Notes: a model not told the origin generated them from the letters alone. A stretch of 64,000 nt of DNA from Paenibacillus sp. HGH0039 (GCF_000411255.1 NZ_KE150413.1:2394580-2458579), one strand, 5' to 3'. Numbered from the stretch's first letter, positions 25,050 through 33,981 are shown. Numbers and translations: made by a program.

Positions 25050-25685
25050 ATGGCAACAGTCCTATACATTACGGCTCACCCGCACGATCACCAGACTTCT
25101 TACAGCATGGCGGTAGGAAAAGAATTTATCGAGGCGTACCGCGAAGCCAATCCGGCCGATGAAGTCATCGCCCTCGATCTCTATAACTCGGATATTCCGC
25201 AAATCGACGCGGACGTATTCAGCGGCTGGGGCAAGCTGCGCTCCGGTTCTTCGTTCGACCAGCTTTCCGCTTCCGAGCAGGCGAAAGTTCAGCGTCTGAA
25301 CGACATCGTGGAGCAGTACATTGCGGCCGACAAGTATGTTTATGTATCCCCGATGTGGAACTTCTCGTTCCCTCCGGTTCTTAAAGCCTACATCGATGCC
25401 ATCTGCATCGCCGGCAAAACGTTCAAGTACACGGAAAACGGCCCGGTCGGCCTGCTGACCGACAAGAAAGCCATTCATATCCAAGCAAGCGGCGGCGTCT
25501 ACTCCGAAGGTCCTGCCGCGAGCTTTGAGAGCGGACACAGCTTCCTGAACAAAATCATGCAGTTCCACGGCGTACCTTCCTTTGAAGGCATCTTCGTGGA
25601 AGGCATGGCGGCTATGCCGGATAAAGCTCCGGCGATCAAAGAAGCGGCAATCGCCAAAGCGAAAGAAGCGGCGAAACGCTTCTAA
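25050..25685 (+). CDS. azoR: FMN-dependent NADH-azoreductase
   Basis: A 211-residue flavodoxin-fold enzyme of the AcpD/AzoR family. Visible features are the N-terminal strand [23 protein letters not shown] (FMN phosphate loop), [40 protein letters not shown] with the conserved P-MWNF-P motif, and [12 protein letters not shown]. It reduces azo dyes and quinones with NADH and protects against electrophiles. The start follows AGAAGGGAAG. A convergent HxlR regulator lies downstream, reminiscent of YodB-controlled azoreductase of Bacillus. Confidence 0.92.
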   Translation: MATVLYITAHPHDHQTSYSMAVGKEFIEAYREANPADEVIALDLYNSDIPQIDADVFSGWGKLRSGSSFDQLSASEQAKVQRLNDIVEQYIAADKYVYVSPMWNFSFPPVLKAYIDAICIAGKTFKYTENGPVGLLTDKKAIHIQASGGVYSEGPAASFESGHSFLNKIMQFHGVPSFEGIFVEGMAAMPDKAPAIKEAAIAKAKEAAKRF

Positions 25686-25734
25686 TCACCCTCCGGCCTG
25701 GAGCCGGAGCTGCCTGCCGGGAACTCCCCGGCCT

Positions 25735-25781
25735 GCGCAAAAAACCTCCGTTTCCCTGTCAGGGAAGGAGGTTTTTTGCGC
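25735..25781. terminator. Bidirectional terminator between azoR and the HxlR gene
   Basis: A 15-bp perfect outer stem (GCGCAAAAAACCTCC and its complement) encloses an inner TTCCCTGTCAGGGAA hairpin, with A6 and T6 tracts inside the stem on each strand. Confidence 0.88.
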
Positions 25782-25871
25782 TTGAGGGGCAAGCACGGGG
25801 CTATCCGTCGCGTCTGCGGCCCGCCACAGGGTCTGTCAACCGGCTGCGGTGCCGGCACGGGCGGCCGATTG

Positions 25872-26252
25872 TTACGGCCTGGCCGAAGCCGCCCGGCTTT
25901 CCGCTTCTGCGGCGGATTCCGCGTTCCGGTGCTTCATATGCTCGACATGGGCCGCGCCCCAGACGTGCATGGAATGGAGGATGGGCTCCAGGGTCCGGCC
26001 ATACTCCGTAATGGAGTATTCCACTTTGGGGGGAACCTGGGGATAAACGACACGCCGGACGATGTCCTGCTCTTCAAGCTCGCGGAGATGCAGGGTCAGC
26101 ATACGCTGGGTAATATCGGGCATCAATCTTCTGAGCTCGTTAAACCGCAGCGTATCTTTGCTGATTAAATGTTGAATGACCAGAGGTTTCCATTTGCCGA
26201 CAATCATGTCCAGAGCCACGACCACTTTGCACTGCTCGGGGATAATTTCCAT
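25872..26252 (-). CDS. HxlR-family transcriptional regulator
   Basis: A 126-residue winged-helix protein. The HxlR signature is clear: MIVGKWKPLVIQHLISKDTLRFNELRRLMPDITQRMLTLHLRELEEQDIVRRVVYPQVPPKVEYSITEYGRTL. A Cys near the N-terminus (EQCKVVVALD) is at the position used for thiol sensing in YodB and HypR. Start 26252 has GGAGG upstream. It faces azoR across a terminator and may repress azoR or the nitroreductase gene in response to quinones; that link is inferred from family precedent. Confidence 0.88.
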   Translation of the reverse strand: MEIIPEQCKVVVALDMIVGKWKPLVIQHLISKDTLRFNELRRLMPDITQRMLTLHLRELEEQDIVRRVVYPQVPPKVEYSITEYGRTLEPILHSMHVWGAAHVEHMKHRNAESAAEAESRAASARP

Positions 26253-26348
26253 GGGACGGCCTCCTTTCACGGTACCTTTTTTACTACTATAGCATATCTT
26301 CGCTTCTACTGCCTCACGCCCCTTATATAAGACTCCACGGATGTGCAC

Positions 26349-26386
26349 TTGACACCGTGACACCGCCAACACTACAATGGGTAGTG
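26349..26386 (+). promoter_or_regulatory. Promoter and BlaI/MecI-type operator of the blaI-M56 operon
   Basis: TTGACA (26349-26354) and TACAAT (26373-26378), 18-base spacing, form the promoter. The palindrome CACTAC-AATGG-GTAGTG (26370-26386) covers the -10 and resembles the TACTACA/TGTAGTA half-sites of BlaI and MecI operators, so the operon is probably autorepressed. Confidence 0.72.
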
Positions 26387-26401
26387 GAAGGGGGCGGCCT
26401 C

Positions 26402-26818
26402 GTGAAAATTCATAATTTTAAAACGAACGAAAGCGGGCTTAACCGGTTTTTCGGACCTCTGGAAGCCAAGATCATGAATATTTTGTGGGACGGGCCCGAG
26501 ATGGCGATCAAGGACGTCCAGCACGCGCTGGAACGCGAGAAGCTTGTGAACTTCAACACCGTTATGACGGTCATGAACCGGCTTTTGGATAAAGGAATCT
26601 TGTCGAAAAGAATGGACGGAAGAACGTCGCTTTACAGGCCGGTCCAATCGAGAGACGAGTTTCTCGAATGCCAATCGAAAGAATTGACCCACGAGCTTAT
26701 GGAGGAATTTGGATCGTCTCTGGTGGTCAACCATATGCTCGATGCTCTGGAAGAGGTGGATCCCATGCTCATTGAGAAGCTGCAACAGAAAATCCTGGAT
26801 CTCCAAAAGGACAAGTAA
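26402..26818 (+). CDS. BlaI/MecI-family repressor
   Basis: A 138-residue repressor, GTG start at 26402. The winged helix spans about 15-85 (LEAKIMNILWDGPEMAIKDVQHALEREKLVNFNTVMTVMNRLLDKGILSKRMDGRTSLYRPV) and the C-terminal helices mediate dimerisation. In BlaI and MecI an M56 protease cuts the repressor between the two domains. The M56 gene follows after one base, forming the usual pair. Matching palindromes lie on its own promoter and twice before doxX, which defines a small predicted regulon. Confidence 0.88.
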   Translation: MKIHNFKTNESGLNRFFGPLEAKIMNILWDGPEMAIKDVQHALEREKLVNFNTVMTVMNRLLDKGILSKRMDGRTSLYRPVQSRDEFLECQSKELTHELMEEFGSSLVVNHMLDALEEVDPMLIEKLQQKILDLQKDK

Positions 26819-26819
26819 C

Positions 26820-27668
26820 ATGTGGCAGTCCCGGTCCAGATTCATTTTCCGTTCGTCGGTTCTGATTGCGGGCGTTGTCCTGTTTCAGATGACCATGTAT
26901 GCCCTCCATGTCCTGTTCGGCCTCAGAATCGGGTTTAACGTGCTGGATGTCTGCACCGAATGGATGCGTTCCAAAGGTATTTTCTCCATCGCTCATCTGC
27001 TGGACGCTTTCGTGATCGGCACGTTCGCATACAGTCTGTGGCAAATCCTCCGGCAGTTCGTCCTGTCGCGGAGAATTTTCGCCAAGCTGGCCGCATGCCG
27101 GCATACGAAGCTGTCTGCGGAGCTGAACCGGATGTATCCCGAAGCGCGGGGGAACATCGTCGTGGTCGTGTCGGACGAGCCGATTGCGCTGACGATGGGA
27201 TTCGGCAGGCCGGCGGTCGTCCTGTCCACCGGACTCCTGAATATGCTGGAGGCGAGTGAGGCCGAGGCCGTTATCCATCATGAACTGCATCATCAGCAGA
27301 CGGGAGATCCGCGCAGCATGTTCTTCCTCTCGTTATTGGCTTCGGTGCTGTGGTATCTTCCCGTACTGAAATGGTTCCACCACCAGTACAAAATCGCGCG
27401 AGAGATACTTGCGGACAATTACGCGATTTCGCGCCAAGGCTCTTCCCGCGATCTCGGAAGCGCACTGCTGAAGCTGCTCCGAAGAGGAGGTACGGTTGCC
27501 ATGCCGTTCGCGTACGCATCTTTCGCCGATACTTCGATCAATTACAGAATCCGAAGAATCGTCGATCCGGAATCCCCGATTTCTTTCCGGCCGCCGCTTA
27601 CGCCGACCATGATTTCCGTTTATGTTCTGGTCATGCTGACCTGGCTTTTCGTCCAGATATTGTTCTGA
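26820..27668 (+). CDS. M56-family membrane metalloprotease (BlaR1-like, no penicillin sensor)
   Basis: A 282-residue membrane protein with two N-terminal helices, a cytoplasmic zincin domain with HHELHH at 153-158 (HExxH, catalytic Glu155) and downstream REILADNYAI holding the third ligand, and a last membrane segment at the C-terminus (TMISVYVLVMLTWLFVQILF). BlaR1 and MecR1 carry an extra penicillin-binding sensor domain outside this segment; it is absent here. The protein is therefore likely a signalling protease for the adjacent BlaI-type repressor but with an unknown signal. Confidence 0.82.
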   Translation: MWQSRSRFIFRSSVLIAGVVLFQMTMYALHVLFGLRIGFNVLDVCTEWMRSKGIFSIAHLLDAFVIGTFAYSLWQILRQFVLSRRIFAKLAACRHTKLSAELNRMYPEARGNIVVVVSDEPIALTMGFGRPAVVLSTGLLNMLEASEAEAVIHHELHHQQTGDPRSMFFLSLLASVLWYLPVLKWFHHQYKIAREILADNYAISRQGSSRDLGSALLKLLRRGGTVAMPFAYASFADTSINYRIRRIVDPESPISFRPPLTPTMISVYVLVMLTWLFVQILF

Positions 27669-27686
27669 AAAATTTTTTAAGCACAG

Positions 27687-27705
27687 ACACTACGATTCGT
27701 AGTGT
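27687..27705 (+). promoter_or_regulatory. BlaI-type operator 1 upstream of doxX
   Basis: Perfect palindrome ACACTAC-GATTC-GTAGTGT. It shares the CACTAC/GTAGTG half-sites with the operator at 26370. Confidence 0.7.
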
Positions 27706-27718
27706 TCTTGCGACTATA

Positions 27719-27739
27719 AACACTACACATTGTAGTGTT
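27719..27739 (+). promoter_or_regulatory. BlaI-type operator 2 upstream of doxX
   Basis: Perfect palindrome AACACTACA-CAT-TGTAGTGTT, ending 22 bases before the doxX start codon. Its longer half-sites make it the best match of the three copies to the BlaI/MecI operator. Confidence 0.75.
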
Positions 27740-27761
27740 AAAAACAAGGAGGAAATTAAAA

Positions 27762-28166
27762 ATGAATTCAATTAACAAATGGCAGTATGGAGCGTTTATT
27801 TTACGGATTGTTCTCGGCTTGATCTTTCTCGTTCACGGCTATCAGAAGTTTGAAGGCGGGCTGAGCGGCGTTGCCGGGTTTTTCGGCAGTCTGGGACTTC
27901 CCGGGTTCATGGCGTACGTGGTAGCGGTTATCGAGCTCGCGGGTGGCATCCTTATGCTGATCGGACTTGGAACGCGCTGGATTGCGGCGGCATTTGCCGT
28001 TATCATGCTGGTGGCGATCTTTACGGCGAAGCTGAGCCAAGGATTCACCGGAGGCTATGAGCTGGAGCTGGCGCTGCTCGGTATGTCCCTGGGCCTGTTC
28101 TTTACGGGCAAGCAATTCCTGGCTTTGGAAAACGTGTTTTCCCGCGGGAAGGCGAACGCCCTGTAA
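27762..28166 (+). CDS. DoxX-family membrane protein
   Basis: A 134-residue protein with four membrane helices. It shows the DoxX signature ILRIVLGLIFLVHGYQKFEGG, a second helix FMAYVVAVIELAGGILMLIGLGTRWIA and a glycine-rich loop. DoxX proteins are linked to redox balance and thiol stress in several bacteria, but their chemistry is unclear. The ribosome site AAGGAGG lies nine bases upstream. Two palindromes matching the BlaI-type operator precede it, so the upstream repressor/protease pair probably regulates it. Confidence 0.85.
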   Translation: MNSINKWQYGAFILRIVLGLIFLVHGYQKFEGGLSGVAGFFGSLGLPGFMAYVVAVIELAGGILMLIGLGTRWIAAAFAVIMLVAIFTAKLSQGFTGGYELELALLGMSLGLFFTGKQFLALENVFSRGKANAL

Positions 28167-28233
28167 AAACGGGCTGGCTTCTGGCGTGCAGTATATATGC
28201 ACAGCGATTCGCAAGGCCGAATTACACAATGAA

Positions 28234-28266
28234 AACCGCAGGGCTATCGGGGCTCTGTGGTTTTTT
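28234..28266 (+). terminator. Terminator after doxX
   Basis: AAACCGCAGGGC and GCTCTGTGGTTT pair with G-T wobbles around a short loop and run into TTTTTT. Confidence 0.6.
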
Positions 28267-28476
28267 GCCGTTAATTCGGGACTCCTGAGACACTATGAAA
28301 AACAATTGTAAAGGTTTCGTAAATAAAATCATATTCAAATCGCCGCTTCTGTTGTAAAATCGGAACTATGTTTCAAAAAGGCAGCAAATTTTGGCACAGC
28401 CTTTTACGGGAAGCAGAGGCTGGATCTAAATCGGAAGCGGCCGCCAACTTTACCACCACCGAAGGGGAGAGTCATC

Positions 28477-30771
28477 ATGAAGGCAAAGAAAGCAGTGAGT
28501 CTGACTGTATCCGCTATGCTATTATTCGGAACCGTTTTCACAAGCGGCCGGGCTGCGGCGGAAACGGCTGAACCGGCTAAACCGGCGAAGGCCGACACGG
28601 AGATTTCCATTCTGGGAACCTCGGACATTCACGGACGATTCATGCCGTGGGATTACGCGCTGGACGGGCCCAACACGAACGGAAGTCTGACCCAGCTTTT
28701 CACCATGATCAAAAAAGTGCGGCAGGAGAATCCGAACACGGTTCTCGTGGATGCGGGGGACATGATTCAGGACAACTCCGCGGAGCTGTTCAACGACCAG
28801 CCGAAGTCTCCTATGATGGTCGCGATGAATGAAATGAATTACGATGCCTGGGTCATGGGCAACCATGAATTTAATTTCGGGCTGGACGTATTCAAAAAGA
28901 TTACTTCGCAGTACAAAGGGCAAATGCTCGGCGGCAATATTTACAAAGACAACGGGGACAGATTTCTCCCGGCATATACCATTATCGAAAAAGCGGGCGT
29001 GAAAATCGGCATTATCGGGATGGACACCCCCATGACAGCCGAGTTCGAGAAGGGAACCGACCATCTGGACGGAATCCAGTTCAAAAATCCGGTGGAAGAG
29101 ACCAAGAAAGCCGTAAAAGAGCTGGAAGGCAAAGTCGACGTGATGATCGGCCTCATGCACATGGGGATCGAGAATGAGAACGGCGTGCCGGGAACCGGTG
29201 TTGCGGACGTCGCCAATGCAAACCCGGAACTGGCCGCGATCTTTGCGGGCCATATGCACAAGCTGGTCAAATCGGAGACCGTTAACGGCGTTCTTATCGC
29301 CGAACCGGACAAGTACGGCACCCATGTTTCCCGGATCGACCTGACCTTTACGGAGAAGGACGGGAAAATGGTCCTCAAGGACAAGAAAGCCGCCGCTCTC
29401 CCTGTCAAAGACGCAAGCGGGGTTACAGCCGTTTCCGATCCCGAGCTGGAAAAAACGCTGAAGCCGTTTCACGACTTTGCGCGGGCGGACGCCAATATCG
29501 AAGTGGCGCAGCTCAAAGGGATGAACCTCGTTCCGAAGAACGAGATTGAAGGCATTCCGAGCGTACAAATCCAGGAGACGCCTTTATCGGACTTTTTCAG
29601 TGAAGTGATGCTGCATTACAGCAAGGCTGACGTAGTCGCGCACCAGATCGACAACGACAAGGCGCGTTTGGATATCGGGCCGATTAAGAAGAAGGATATC
29701 GCGTACAACTACCAGTTCGCCCTCGGCGAAGTTACGGTCTATCAAGTAACGGGCAAAGATGTGAAGGATTACATGGAATGGGCGGTAGGGTATTTCAATT
29801 CCACCCGTCCGGGCGACGTGACCGTCAGCTTCGACAAAAAACGCCGCGCGTCCAAGTACAGTACGAACGATTTCTTCGGCGGGGTCAAGTATGACATCGA
29901 TTTGACAAAGCCTTACGGCAGCCGCATTACGAATCTGCGTAAAATGGACGGCACGGCCATCCGGCCGGAAGACAGCTTGAAGCTAGGCATGAACGCTTAC
30001 CGGATGGATGCGCTGAAAGCGAAAGGCGGCGCTCTGGAAGGCCGCAAGTTCGAGCAGCTCTGGTCGTCGAAAGACGCGTCCGCCTTCGGTGAGATGGGCG
30101 GAACGATCCGCAGCCGCGCGATCGCTTACCTGAAAGAAGTGAAGAACGGGGTCTACGAGCCGAAAGTCCAGAACAACTGGAAAATTATCGGCGTGGACAC
30201 GACTTCCCCCGAGCGGGCCGATGTGGTCGAGCTGATCAATTCGGGCATCCTGTCGGTACCGAAGACGGAAGACGGCAAGTACACAAACGTGGAGTCCATC
30301 AATATCCTGGACGCCGTCACGAAAGAAGAAATCACCGCTCTTGCCGGAAAAGCCAAGGTGGACGGCAGCCTGTTCGACGGCGTTCAGACCAAAGGCGAAT
30401 TTTACCGCAAGCTGAACGCGGCGGTTAAAGCGGCCGGAAACGGCAGCGGAGAACCGACCGCGCCTCAGCCGGAACCGAAGCCTGAGCCAAAACCGGAACC
30501 AAAACCGGAACCAAAACCGGAACCAAAACCGGAACCAAAACCGGAACCAAAACCGGAACCAAAACCGGAGCCGGCCGTTAAGAAGCAGGCCCAGGTGACG
30601 TCCTACTTCCTGAATGTGCGGACAAAGGCTTCCGCGACAGCGAAAATCATTACCGCCGTACCGAAGGGGACGATTCTGGAAGTGCTCGGCACCAGCTACG
30701 GCTGGGTGAAAGTATCCTATAAAGGAAGCATCGCTTACGTTTACGGCGAGTATGTGAAGATGCTTCCGTAA
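28477..30771 (+). CDS. Secreted 5'-nucleotidase/metallophosphoesterase with SH3b domain
   Basis: A 764-residue exported protein. Signal peptide is residues 1-28 (AMLLFGTVFTSGRAAA). The calcineurin-like catalytic domain (about 42-330) has DIHGRF, GDMIQ, GNHEFNFG, HMG and GHMH metal-ligand motifs. A 5'-nucleotidase C-terminal domain (about 345-560) follows, then a helical stretch. A Pro-Glu-Pro-Lys repeat linker (about 665-700) leads to a bacterial SH3 domain (SYFLNVRTKASATAKIITAVPKGTILEVLG) that probably anchors it in the wall. It likely hydrolyses extracellular nucleotides or 2',3'-cyclic nucleotides to scavenge phosphate. No LPxTG motif is seen. Confidence 0.9.
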   Translation: MKAKKAVSLTVSAMLLFGTVFTSGRAAAETAEPAKPAKADTEISILGTSDIHGRFMPWDYALDGPNTNGSLTQLFTMIKKVRQENPNTVLVDAGDMIQDNSAELFNDQPKSPMMVAMNEMNYDAWVMGNHEFNFGLDVFKKITSQYKGQMLGGNIYKDNGDRFLPAYTIIEKAGVKIGIIGMDTPMTAEFEKGTDHLDGIQFKNPVEETKKAVKELEGKVDVMIGLMHMGIENENGVPGTGVADVANANPELAAIFAGHMHKLVKSETVNGVLIAEPDKYGTHVSRIDLTFTEKDGKMVLKDKKAAALPVKDASGVTAVSDPELEKTLKPFHDFARADANIEVAQLKGMNLVPKNEIEGIPSVQIQETPLSDFFSEVMLHYSKADVVAHQIDNDKARLDIGPIKKKDIAYNYQFALGEVTVYQVTGKDVKDYMEWAVGYFNSTRPGDVTVSFDKKRRASKYSTNDFFGGVKYDIDLTKPYGSRITNLRKMDGTAIRPEDSLKLGMNAYRMDALKAKGGALEGRKFEQLWSSKDASAFGEMGGTIRSRAIAYLKEVKNGVYEPKVQNNWKIIGVDTTSPERADVVELINSGILSVPKTEDGKYTNVESINILDAVTKEEITALAGKAKVDGSLFDGVQTKGEFYRKLNAAVKAAGNGSGEPTAPQPEPKPEPKPEPKPEPKPEPKPEPKPEPKPEPKPEPAVKKQAQVTSYFLNVRTKASATAKIITAVPKGTILEVLGTSYGWVKVSYKGSIAYVYGEYVKMLP
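30493..30564 (+). repeat. 12-bp minisatellite coding Pro-Glu-Pro-Lys
   Basis: Six perfect tandem copies of CCGGAACCAAAA, flanked by degenerate copies on both sides. Each unit keeps the reading frame, so changes in copy number would only change the length of the linker before the SH3 domain. Confidence 0.95.
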
Positions 30772-30786
30772 CGAAACCATATGCAA

Positions 30787-30822
30787 ACAGCAGTCCGGCC
30801 TTTAGGCCGGGCTGTTTTTTTA
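30787..30822 (+). terminator. Terminator after the 5'-nucleotidase gene
   Basis: ACAGC-GTCCGGCC pairs with GGCCGGGCTGT around TTTA, followed by seven Ts. Confidence 0.8.
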
Positions 30823-31132
30823 TGGCCTGCTTTGCATGCTGCGCTTGACTTAGAGTTCACTATAATACGTATACTTACCTTTATAACGTGTTTGGACTTC
30901 ACCGCCCCCTCCTTTTACGGCAGAGTACGACGCGGTTGGGGTAATTGACGAAGCCGAGCCGGACATGCAACAATTTTCGGTAGGAGATTCCGCAGCCGTC
31001 TTTTAGCGTCACGCAGTTGAAAGGGGAGAAGCTGGACTGCTTCCGGGAAGATTTCTGGCGCCAAACAAAATCAATCCGCTGCGGCCGACTACGGCAAGAG
31101 AGTGTAACAGCCACTACAAGAAAAAGGAGCGA
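30823..31132 (+). other. Long leader or spacer before the glycerate kinase gene
   Basis: A promoter-like TTGACT (30844) with TATACT 19 bases later could start a leader of about 250 bases. No known riboswitch pattern is recognised. A short frame ending DMQQFSVGDSAAVF has no ribosome site and is not called. Confidence 0.35.
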
Positions 31133-32281
31133 ATGCCCTTGAAAATCGTCATTGCGCCGGATTCCTATAAAGGCAGCCTGTCCTCCAAGGAAGCGGGGCT
31201 TGCCATGGAAAGAGGCATTCGCAGGGCAGGCATCGGCAACTTCACGACCTCCGTTATTCCGATGGCGGACGGCGGCGAAGGGACCTTGGAATGTCTCATG
31301 GAATCTTCTAAAGGCCGGATGGTTCGTGCCGTCGTGAAGGACCCGCTGGGCCGGGACATATCCGCCGTCTTCGGCATTCTCGGTGACGGAAGGACCGGGG
31401 TCATCGAGATGGCCAAGTCGTCGGGGCTCTATTTGCTGGGAGAATCCGAACGGAACCCGCTGCTGACGTCCACGTACGGATTCGGGCAGCTGATTGCGGC
31501 TGCGCTGGATGAAGGATGCCGCCATTTTATACTCGGCCTGGGCGGAAGCGCTACCAACGACGGGGGAGCGGGGATGCTTCAGGCCCTGGGCGCGGAGCTG
31601 CTCGACAGCGGAGGCAGGCCACTCGCGGACGGGGCAGGCGGAGGGGCGCTGGGCGAGGTCGCCGGCATTTCCGCGGACGGCCTCGACAAGCGGCTGGCCC
31701 GCTGCACCTTTACGCTGGCCTGCGACGTGACTAACCCCTTCACGGGTCCTCACGGCGCATCCGCCGTTTTCGGGCCCCAGAAGGGGGCGGCGCCGGACAT
31801 GGTCGACCGGCTGGAGAGCAACCTGGCCCGCTTTGCGGATGTGATCCGGGAGGCTACCGGCACGGCCCTGCACGGGCTGCCTGCAGCGGGAGCGGCGGGC
31901 GGTTTGGCCGGCGGCATTCTCGCTTTCTTGAATGCCAGGCTGGAATCGGGCTTCTCGGTCGTCTCCGCGGTTACGGGACTGGAGGCGGCGGTCAAGGGAG
32001 CCGATATGGTCCTCACCGGAGAAGGCCGCACAGATGCCCAGACGGCAAGGGGCAAGACGCCGGCCGGAGTCGCCGGGCTGGCCGCGAAGCACGGCGTGCC
32101 GGCCGTGGTGTTGGCCGGGTCCGTGGGCGAAGGGATCGAGGAGCTTTACGGGCAGGGAGTCACGGCCGTGTTCAGCCTCGTAAACGGGCCGATGTCCCTC
32201 GAAGAGGCGATGCGCCGCACTCCGGAGCTGCTGGAACAGACGGCCGCGCAGGTTATGCGCATTTTCGCCGTCAGGAAGTGA
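31133..32281 (+). CDS. glxK: Glycerate kinase (GlxK/GarK type, glycerate 2-kinase)
   Basis: A 382-residue kinase of the Gly_kinase family. It starts KIVIAPDSYKGSLSS, the conserved APDSFKG motif, followed by PMADGGEGTLE, GLGGSATNDGGAGMLQALGA, NPFTGPHGASAVFGPQKGA and VLTGEGRTDAQTARGKTP. It phosphorylates glycerate with ATP, feeding glyoxylate, glucarate or serine breakdown into glycolysis. The ribosome site AAAAGGAG precedes ATG 31133. It ends 11 bases inside the convergent LysR gene. Confidence 0.92.
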   Translation: MPLKIVIAPDSYKGSLSSKEAGLAMERGIRRAGIGNFTTSVIPMADGGEGTLECLMESSKGRMVRAVVKDPLGRDISAVFGILGDGRTGVIEMAKSSGLYLLGESERNPLLTSTYGFGQLIAAALDEGCRHFILGLGGSATNDGGAGMLQALGAELLDSGGRPLADGAGGGALGEVAGISADGLDKRLARCTFTLACDVTNPFTGPHGASAVFGPQKGAAPDMVDRLESNLARFADVIREATGTALHGLPAAGAAGGLAGGILAFLNARLESGFSVVSAVTGLEAAVKGADMVLTGEGRTDAQTARGKTPAGVAGLAAKHGVPAVVLAGSVGEGIEELYGQGVTAVFSLVNGPMSLEEAMRRTPELLEQTAAQVMRIFAVRK

Positions 32282-33221
32282 GCGTTTCTTCCGCCGGCTT
32301 CGCTTCCGGTTTGTGCTCCGGAGCCGTCTCACCGGCATGGAATACTTTCCGTGTCAGCTCGATAAAAGCCAGCAGGGGAGGCGTCATCCATTTGTCCTTG
32401 TGCCAGGCGATTTGGGTGAACAACGCGTCTTCGGGCGCTTTCCAAGCCAGCTCGGTCAGCTTCCCTTCACGCAGGTCGGCGGCTACAACCATGCCGGGCA
32501 GAATGGCGATTCCGAGGCCGGACATGACGCACTGCTTGATAGCTTCGATGCTTGCAAACTCGAATTTGTTTAGCGGATAGACGGATACGGAGCTGAAGGA
32601 CCGCTCCAGGATGGTCCGGTAGGAACAGCCGGCTTCCGTCAGCAGGAACGTTTCGTGCTCCAGATCCTTCGGCGTCAGGTTCTTCACGTCCGCGAGCGGA
32701 TGATCGGGGGGGGCGACGATTTTGAGCTCCTCCCGGATCAGCGTTTCGATATGCAGTGCTTCCCGCGGCTTGCAGCTGTCCATGATAAAGGCGATATCAA
32801 GAACGCCTTCCAGCAGCTGCTCCCTGGCATGAGCATCCGAATTCGAAGGCCGGAACACGAGCTTCACATTCGGAAAGCGGGCTTTAAATTCTTTGAGCAA
32901 AGCGGGAAGACGGTACGTGCACTGGCTTTCCTGGGCGCCTATCACAAGCGTTCCGGCCTGTTCTTCGTCCCCGCGGACGGCCTGTTTGGCCTCTTCCGTC
33001 AGGGTAATGATTTTGTCGGCGTACAATTTAAACTGGCGCCCCGCTTCCGTTAAAACGAGCCGTTTGCCGAGCCGTTCGAACAAAGGGGCCCCAAGCTCGG
33101 ATTCCAGCGCTTTGATTTGCGCGGTCACACTGGATTGGGCAAAATTCAGCATCCGGGCCGTCTGGGTAAAATTCAGGTTCTCGGCGGCGGTTTTAAACGT
33201 CAGAAGTTGTTTGGTTTCCAT
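32271..33221 (-). CDS. LysR-family transcriptional regulator
   Basis: A 316-residue regulator. The HTH is at 1-60 (METKQLLTFKTAAENLNFTQTARMLNFAQSSVTAQIKALESELGAPLFERLGKRLVLTEAG) and a periplasmic-binding-like effector domain runs from about 90 to 295. The C-terminal extension (PEHKPEAKPAEETLTS) is low complexity. It is transcribed away from a flavin reductase gene, and the shared 214-base region is the likely operator site. The effector is unknown; members near quinone/flavin reductases often sense oxidants. Confidence 0.9.
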   Translation of the reverse strand: METKQLLTFKTAAENLNFTQTARMLNFAQSSVTAQIKALESELGAPLFERLGKRLVLTEAGRQFKLYADKIITLTEEAKQAVRGDEEQAGTLVIGAQESQCTYRLPALLKEFKARFPNVKLVFRPSNSDAHAREQLLEGVLDIAFIMDSCKPREALHIETLIREELKIVAPPDHPLADVKNLTPKDLEHETFLLTEAGCSYRTILERSFSSVSVYPLNKFEFASIEAIKQCVMSGLGIAILPGMVVAADLREGKLTELAWKAPEDALFTQIAWHKDKWMTPPLLAFIELTRKVFHAGETAPEHKPEAKPAEETLTS

Positions 33222-33435
33222 CGCTGCTTCTCTCTTTCATCGAAAAAGTTGATTGATGACATCGAAATAATCGTCTTTAGTGATCGTTCTCTTTATTGTA
33301 AAATGAGAGGGTAGTGTCCGGCAAGACCTGAAACACCGGAACAAATCGCGAAATGAAGAGAACGAGGCATCCCCCGCCCGCACTGCGGACGGGCACGGTC
33401 CTGCCGACTTATCGAACTGAGGAGTGAACGCAGCC

Positions 33436-33981
33436 ATGTCAATCGCAGTCATTTACGGGGGAACACGTCCCGATGGAAATACGGAGCAGCTGACGGAGGA
33501 AGCCGTCAAAGGTCTGACAGTCGACCGGATTCAGCTTAACACTTACACAATCCGGGCGATTATCGACGGGCGTCATGCGGAAGAAGGATTTCCGGAGATG
33601 AACGACGATTACAAAGAAGTGATCGACCGCGTACTTGCCGCGGACGTTCTTATTTTTGCGACACCGGTGTACTGGTACAGCATGTCGGGGATCATGAAAA
33701 ACTTCGTGGACCGCTGGTCGCAGATGATGAGGGACGGGGACTACCCGGATTTCAAAAAAACGATGGCCGCCAAAAAGGCCTACGTCATCGCCGTCGGAGG
33801 CGACCTGCCGGAAATCAAGGGACTGCCGATGATTCAGCAGTTTCAGTATATTTTCGACTTTATGGGCATCCGTTTCGAAGGCTATATCCTCGGCAAAGGG
33901 AATAAACCGGGCGATGTCCTGCACGACGCGGAAGGAATGTTTGCGGCGGAGCAGCTGAGAAACAAGCTTGCGGCGCTTTAA
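33436..33981 (+). CDS. NAD(P)H-dependent FMN reductase / flavodoxin-fold oxidoreductase
   Basis: A 181-residue flavodoxin-fold protein. SIAVIYGGTRPDGNTEQLTEEAVKGL is the FMN phosphate loop, DVLIFATPVYWYSMSGIMKNFVDRWSQM is the isoalloxazine-binding segment, and AYVIAVGGDLPEIKG follows. It is a member of the NADPH-dependent FMN reductase/WrbA-like group, acting on quinones or free flavins. Start 33436 is preceded by GAGGAG; a GTG at 33424 overlaps that site. It is divergent from a LysR regulator that probably controls it. Confidence 0.82.
   Translation: MSIAVIYGGTRPDGNTEQLTEEAVKGLTVDRIQLNTYTIRAIIDGRHAEEGFPEMNDDYKEVIDRVLAADVLIFATPVYWYSMSGIMKNFVDRWSQMMRDGDYPDFKKTMAAKKAYVIAVGGDLPEIKGLPMIQQFQYIFDFMGIRFEGYILGKGNKPGDVLHDAEGMFAAEQLRNKLAAL

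Noticed and set aside
30473-30575. Tandem repeats considered as a CRISPR array
   Set aside because: The 12-base units are contiguous with no spacers and keep a reading frame in a coding gene.
30823-31132. Riboswitch in the glycerate kinase leader
   Set aside because: No conserved aptamer sequence or terminator/antiterminator pair could be recognised.
30899-32338. 479-codon minus-strand frame opposite the glycerate kinase gene
   Set aside because: Glycerate kinase motifs are unambiguous; the antisense frame is an Arg/Gln-rich artefact.
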